A stretch of DNA of 64,000 nucleotides from Nymphaea colorata (lineage: Eukaryota; Streptophyta; Magnoliopsida; Nymphaeales; Nymphaeaceae): positions 14,484,802-14,548,801 of the forward strand of contig NC_045148.1 of assembly GCF_008831285.2 (NCBI RefSeq), read 5' to 3'. The translations under genes were made by a program, and so were the position numbers. The notes under the pieces are model-generated. The model made no database searches, was not told the DNA's origin, and saw only the letters and a program-made list of their open reading frames with translations. Positions within the stretch are counted from its first letter, which is position 1. Every line of letters starts with the position of its first letter. Of the stretch, positions 61,101-64,000 are shown one piece after another.

Positions 61101-64000
61101 GCAGGGGAAGAACCACACTTGACGTGAGAAACCAAAAAAAAAAATGAAACGTTCCAAGTGTTTTACTGAACGCGTGGATTCAACTGTTAAAACTTAAACT
61201 GGAATTGTCTAGCCGTAGTACTCTATTAATCCCTTACGAAATGGTGAACAGATTTAGTAGAGGCTGTGGTTCTATCGTCATTGGCAAACTGACCAATGCA
61301 ACCCTTTAGAAGGCATGGGTGCACAAGGGAAGGGAAATAAATATTTGCATTTGATAATTTCATCTTTAAAAACAAAGACATAAATTTGTCCTTCTGATGT
61401 TTACGGGATCTCTTCTTGCCAACGTTTTATTTATTTTTTGCATTTTTGCTTATGTGTTACCAGAAAAATATAGTAGTGGCAAACTGGAAATGTTGAAAGT
61501 TCATGCTCATGTCAGACCATGAATCTCTTGAATTTCTTCCTGTTATACAAACCTTATTGACCACAGTTGTCCTAATCTATAAGATTTGGTTGCATTTTCT
61601 TACGTCGGGTTCCTAGCCAGCCCCACGTGCAAAAATGGTAAACTGAAAATATTACAACGCGCATGCTCAGTCCACGAATTTGGTGAAAATTCGCTGTTGT
61701 ATAATCCTCACTGCGCAGGGCTATACTACCTAGTTTAGTTTGGTGTTTTCTCTTCTTGTCCAGCTCGAGAGTGTGGAGATGGTAAAAATGCAGTAAATTG
61801 GTTTATTGTCATGCCTCTTGAATCCCAACTGTTCTGTGAACCTGAATTTTACATCCGCCTCGGAGTTGCTGTTGAATGTTGTTCCTTCATTAGTTTCTGA
61901 TAGTTCTTGATTGATCCGTTGCATATGGAACTTTGCATGTTTCCATGCTTCTGTTTCTCTCCACAGAGGCTTCTCCTTTCTCTCAGAGTTCCTCGTTGAT
62001 GAATTTGTGCCATTATTTCCTTAGCATCTCTTTGGATTTTGTCAAATTTGCTGTTTTTCTGCTCATTTAAAGTAAGTGCACTTGTTAACAGAAGCAAGAA
62101 AGCAAGTGATGGAGGCAACAGAGAGATTGGGCGGTCAATACAGCTCTAGCTTGCATCCTCAATGCACTCATCTTGTGGTCCAGATATCCTAATGAAAGAC
62201 CCTCAGGGGGCACTTTACTTGATGTTGCCTCTTTATTTATCTCCATCACATTTCATTTTAATGGTAAAAAGAGTAAAAATAGACGATTTTCATGTGAACT
62301 TAACGTTTCCTACAGTTTTGGTAGCCGCAAGCTTGAGCATGCACTGAAACATGGGTCTCAGAATGGCCTTCTTGTTGTTAGCTTGGCCTGGTTTGTAGAC
62401 AGTGTCAGGCAGAATGGTAAGCAATTCACTTTTGATGGTAATTTTACTCTCTTATACTATTGTTTACCGGAGAATGCACCTTGGGTTTTTACAGTAACCA
62501 TTATTTAGACTTCTTGTATCATAAGAATGTTGGTATTCTTACTTAATCACAGTTCATTAAATTCTAAAGCCGCTTCACTAAAATCCCTTTATGGTATATT
62601 TGGACGTTTGATATTGCAGTTAGGCTGAGTGAACCACTTTACAGTGTCAGAAGTTCTGCCAGTGCTGGGTTGCCTATGGAGGACTCGGGTCGGCTTACAT
62701 CATTTTCAGAAGCTGAAAATTCTTGCTTACCTGCAGCTGTGCTTGAGAAAATGGAGTCACCTGGCATGAACTTGCAGGCACATATCCGTTCCTTTGGAAA
62801 GGATCTTGGGGCCAGCAAGGGATCCACGCTTGCTGGTGCCTGCATATTTATTGATCCAGACATTTCTAGTGAGCTTCATAACAAGGTGATTTATGGCATG
62901 CCATTCTGCTGCAAGTAAATTTTTTTCCATTATTTACTGAAAGGACACCCAGCTTTTACTAAAATAGCAATAACTTGCTCACGTTTCAAAAACCTTTAGG
63001 ATCTTTGTACCATTTAAGACCCGTTTATGATGGATTTACTAGTTCTGATTGTTGATTCAGTCTGGTCCTTGGTAGGGTTGTCTGTGTCTCGAATAAGATG
63101 TCATGTTGTAAGAAACTTTAAACAGAAATATTTTCTCTTTTCATAACACACGGTATTTGAATTTTTTCTTTGGAATTTATTCAGAAAATGTTTTAGCAGC
63201 TAAGGGAAATTTCTGGGATATTGTTATAGGTACTTGAAGCTGCAATTAGAGAAGGAGCCATGTTCGTAGACAAGTGGTTTATCGGATGTAAGGCCACTCA
63301 TGTAGTCTGTGAGGAAGCTTTTATTCAGAGATATATCGGATATACTGGAAATCTTGTCACAGTAAGCCTTATAAGTTTTTGTTTGCTACTAAGTTTGTCT
63401 TGAAGACTTTGTAAAATTGCATTGGTATTTCTGACTTGAAATGGGTATGCCAAAATAAAGTGTCACATAAGCTTAGAGACATGGCTGAGATTCATCTCTC
63501 CAAGCATTTGATGACTTTGCTGGACAAGTACCCATCTTCCTAATGAAATTAGGCTTCTCCATGGGGCAAGTCAGTTACCTGCTAGGGTCATTACCTAATA
63601 CAAACGATAAGTTCTTCCCTATTTGGCTTTTGTCTGGTAGCTTCTTATAGAAATTAATGAAATGTCTTTTTCTTTTTAACAATTCAGCCACTGTGGATCT
63701 TGAAAACAGTGAAGGAGAAGCGTATGCAGAGACTTATCCATTTTTCAGCTGATCTTGCACGGCAGATAGGCATGATACTTAGCAGTGCAATTCGTCTTGA
63801 CTTGCAGGTTTCTTTGTCAGCCTCTTTCTTCTTCTTAGCAATCTTTATCTTAAAGTACCTTGCATAAGGCACCTTTTTGTTAATTAATTTGGACAGTCCT
63901 GCTTGTTATGTGTGCGAAGGCATGCCTTTCAATTTGGTTTCTTATAAGAACATTATGTTCTTTTCCAATGAGCCACATCCTCTAGTCATCCCTTTGTTCC
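58139..64000 (+). CDS. Multi-BRCT DNA-repair-type protein (3'-partial)
   Basis: BRCT domains bind phosphoproteins in DNA damage and replication control. Coding exons in phase are 58139-58319, 62092-62183, 62314-62416, 62620-62885, 63230-63361 and 63688-63807 (298 residues so far). The gene runs off the window inside the next intron. BRCT 1 starts at about residue 47 (PFSGLVICVTGLSK), continues EARKQVMEATERLGG and SFGSRKLEHALKHGSQNG, and has its core Trp at 117 (LAWFVDSV). BRCT 2 runs from ACIFIDPDIS through VLEAAIREGAMFVDKWFIGC to PLWILKTV (Trp261). Intron 1 is 3.77 kb and splits BRCT 1. Intron 2 (62184-62313) looks like a U12-type AT-AC intron; the others are GT-AG. The sequence resembles plant BRCT repair proteins of the TopBP1/MEI1-like group, but the exact orthologue is not settled. 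No lesion is seen. Confidence 0.87.
58320..62091 (+). other. Large first intron of the BRCT gene
   Basis: This 3,772-base GT-AG intron (AAAG/GTTCC to AACAG/AAGC) joins phase-1 ends within the BRCT 1 fold (LSK/EARKQV). It starts with a CT tract (about 58,323-58,340). I found no complete transposon or nested gene in it. Its open frames are chance frames, and the sequence is AT-rich with GC-richer parts near 58,500-59,150 and 60,380-60,830. Confidence 0.75.
62184..62313 (+). other. Probable U12-type AT-AC intron
   Basis: The upstream exon ends GTGGTCCAG and the intron begins ATATCCTAA, close to the U12 donor consensus ATATCCTT. CTTAAC (62299-62304) matches the core of the U12 branch site, with its branch A about 10 bases before the 3' end. 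The intron ends CCTAC before AGTTTTGG. Joining gives VVQ/SFGSRKLEHA in frame. GT-AG alternatives run directly into TAG, and retention gives ATA TCC TAA. Confidence 0.8.

Overview
The window is nuclear DNA from a flowering plant. It carries split genes with plant-type GT-AG introns, AT-rich intergenic DNA, long (TA)n and (CT)n tracts, Ty1/copia retrotransposons, and genes of plant-specific or plant-conserved families (LAZY/IGT, LSM1, GDSL esterase, MTR-1-P isomerase). There is no prokaryotic or organellar signal. I cannot name the species from sequence alone.

Layout. 1-2911 is the 3' part of a Ty1/copia element with an uninterrupted integrase-RT-RNase H frame and a 3' LTR. 2912-9625 has no recognisable gene but holds a fold-back repeat and short tandem repeats. 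9626-11805 is a broken GDSL esterase/lipase gene with a frameshift after the signal peptide, an in-frame stop, a second frameshift and a 102-bp duplication. 12854-16224 (minus) is LSM1: five coding exons, 128 residues. 18998-23240 (minus) is a LAZY/DRO1-type (IGT family) gravitropism gene: five coding exons, 287 residues, with a 6-base first coding exon and a 20-base last coding exon. 23460-31263 holds no gene I can support. 31264-36324 is an old copia element with two LTRs and a 5-bp target duplication. 42428-47953 (plus) is methylthioribose-1-phosphate isomerase: nine exons, 385 residues. About 10 kb of AT-rich DNA follows, with a 243-bp hAT-type MITE and a (TA)60 tract. 58139 to the window end (plus) is the 5' half of a multi-BRCT DNA-repair-type gene.

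The genes are independent housekeeping or developmental loci. LSM1 acts in cytoplasmic mRNA decay, the LAZY-like protein in gravity signalling, MTNA in methionine salvage and the BRCT protein in genome maintenance. They do not form a functional cluster.

The most notable observation is in the BRCT gene. The second intron, 62184-62313, reads best as a U12-type AT-AC intron: it starts ATATCCTAA, has a CTTAAC branch motif and ends in AC. It is the only splice solution I found that keeps the BRCT frame. No previously undescribed multi-gene system is visible. Exon structures were derived by hand from frame, phase and family resemblance, without alignment or transcript data.
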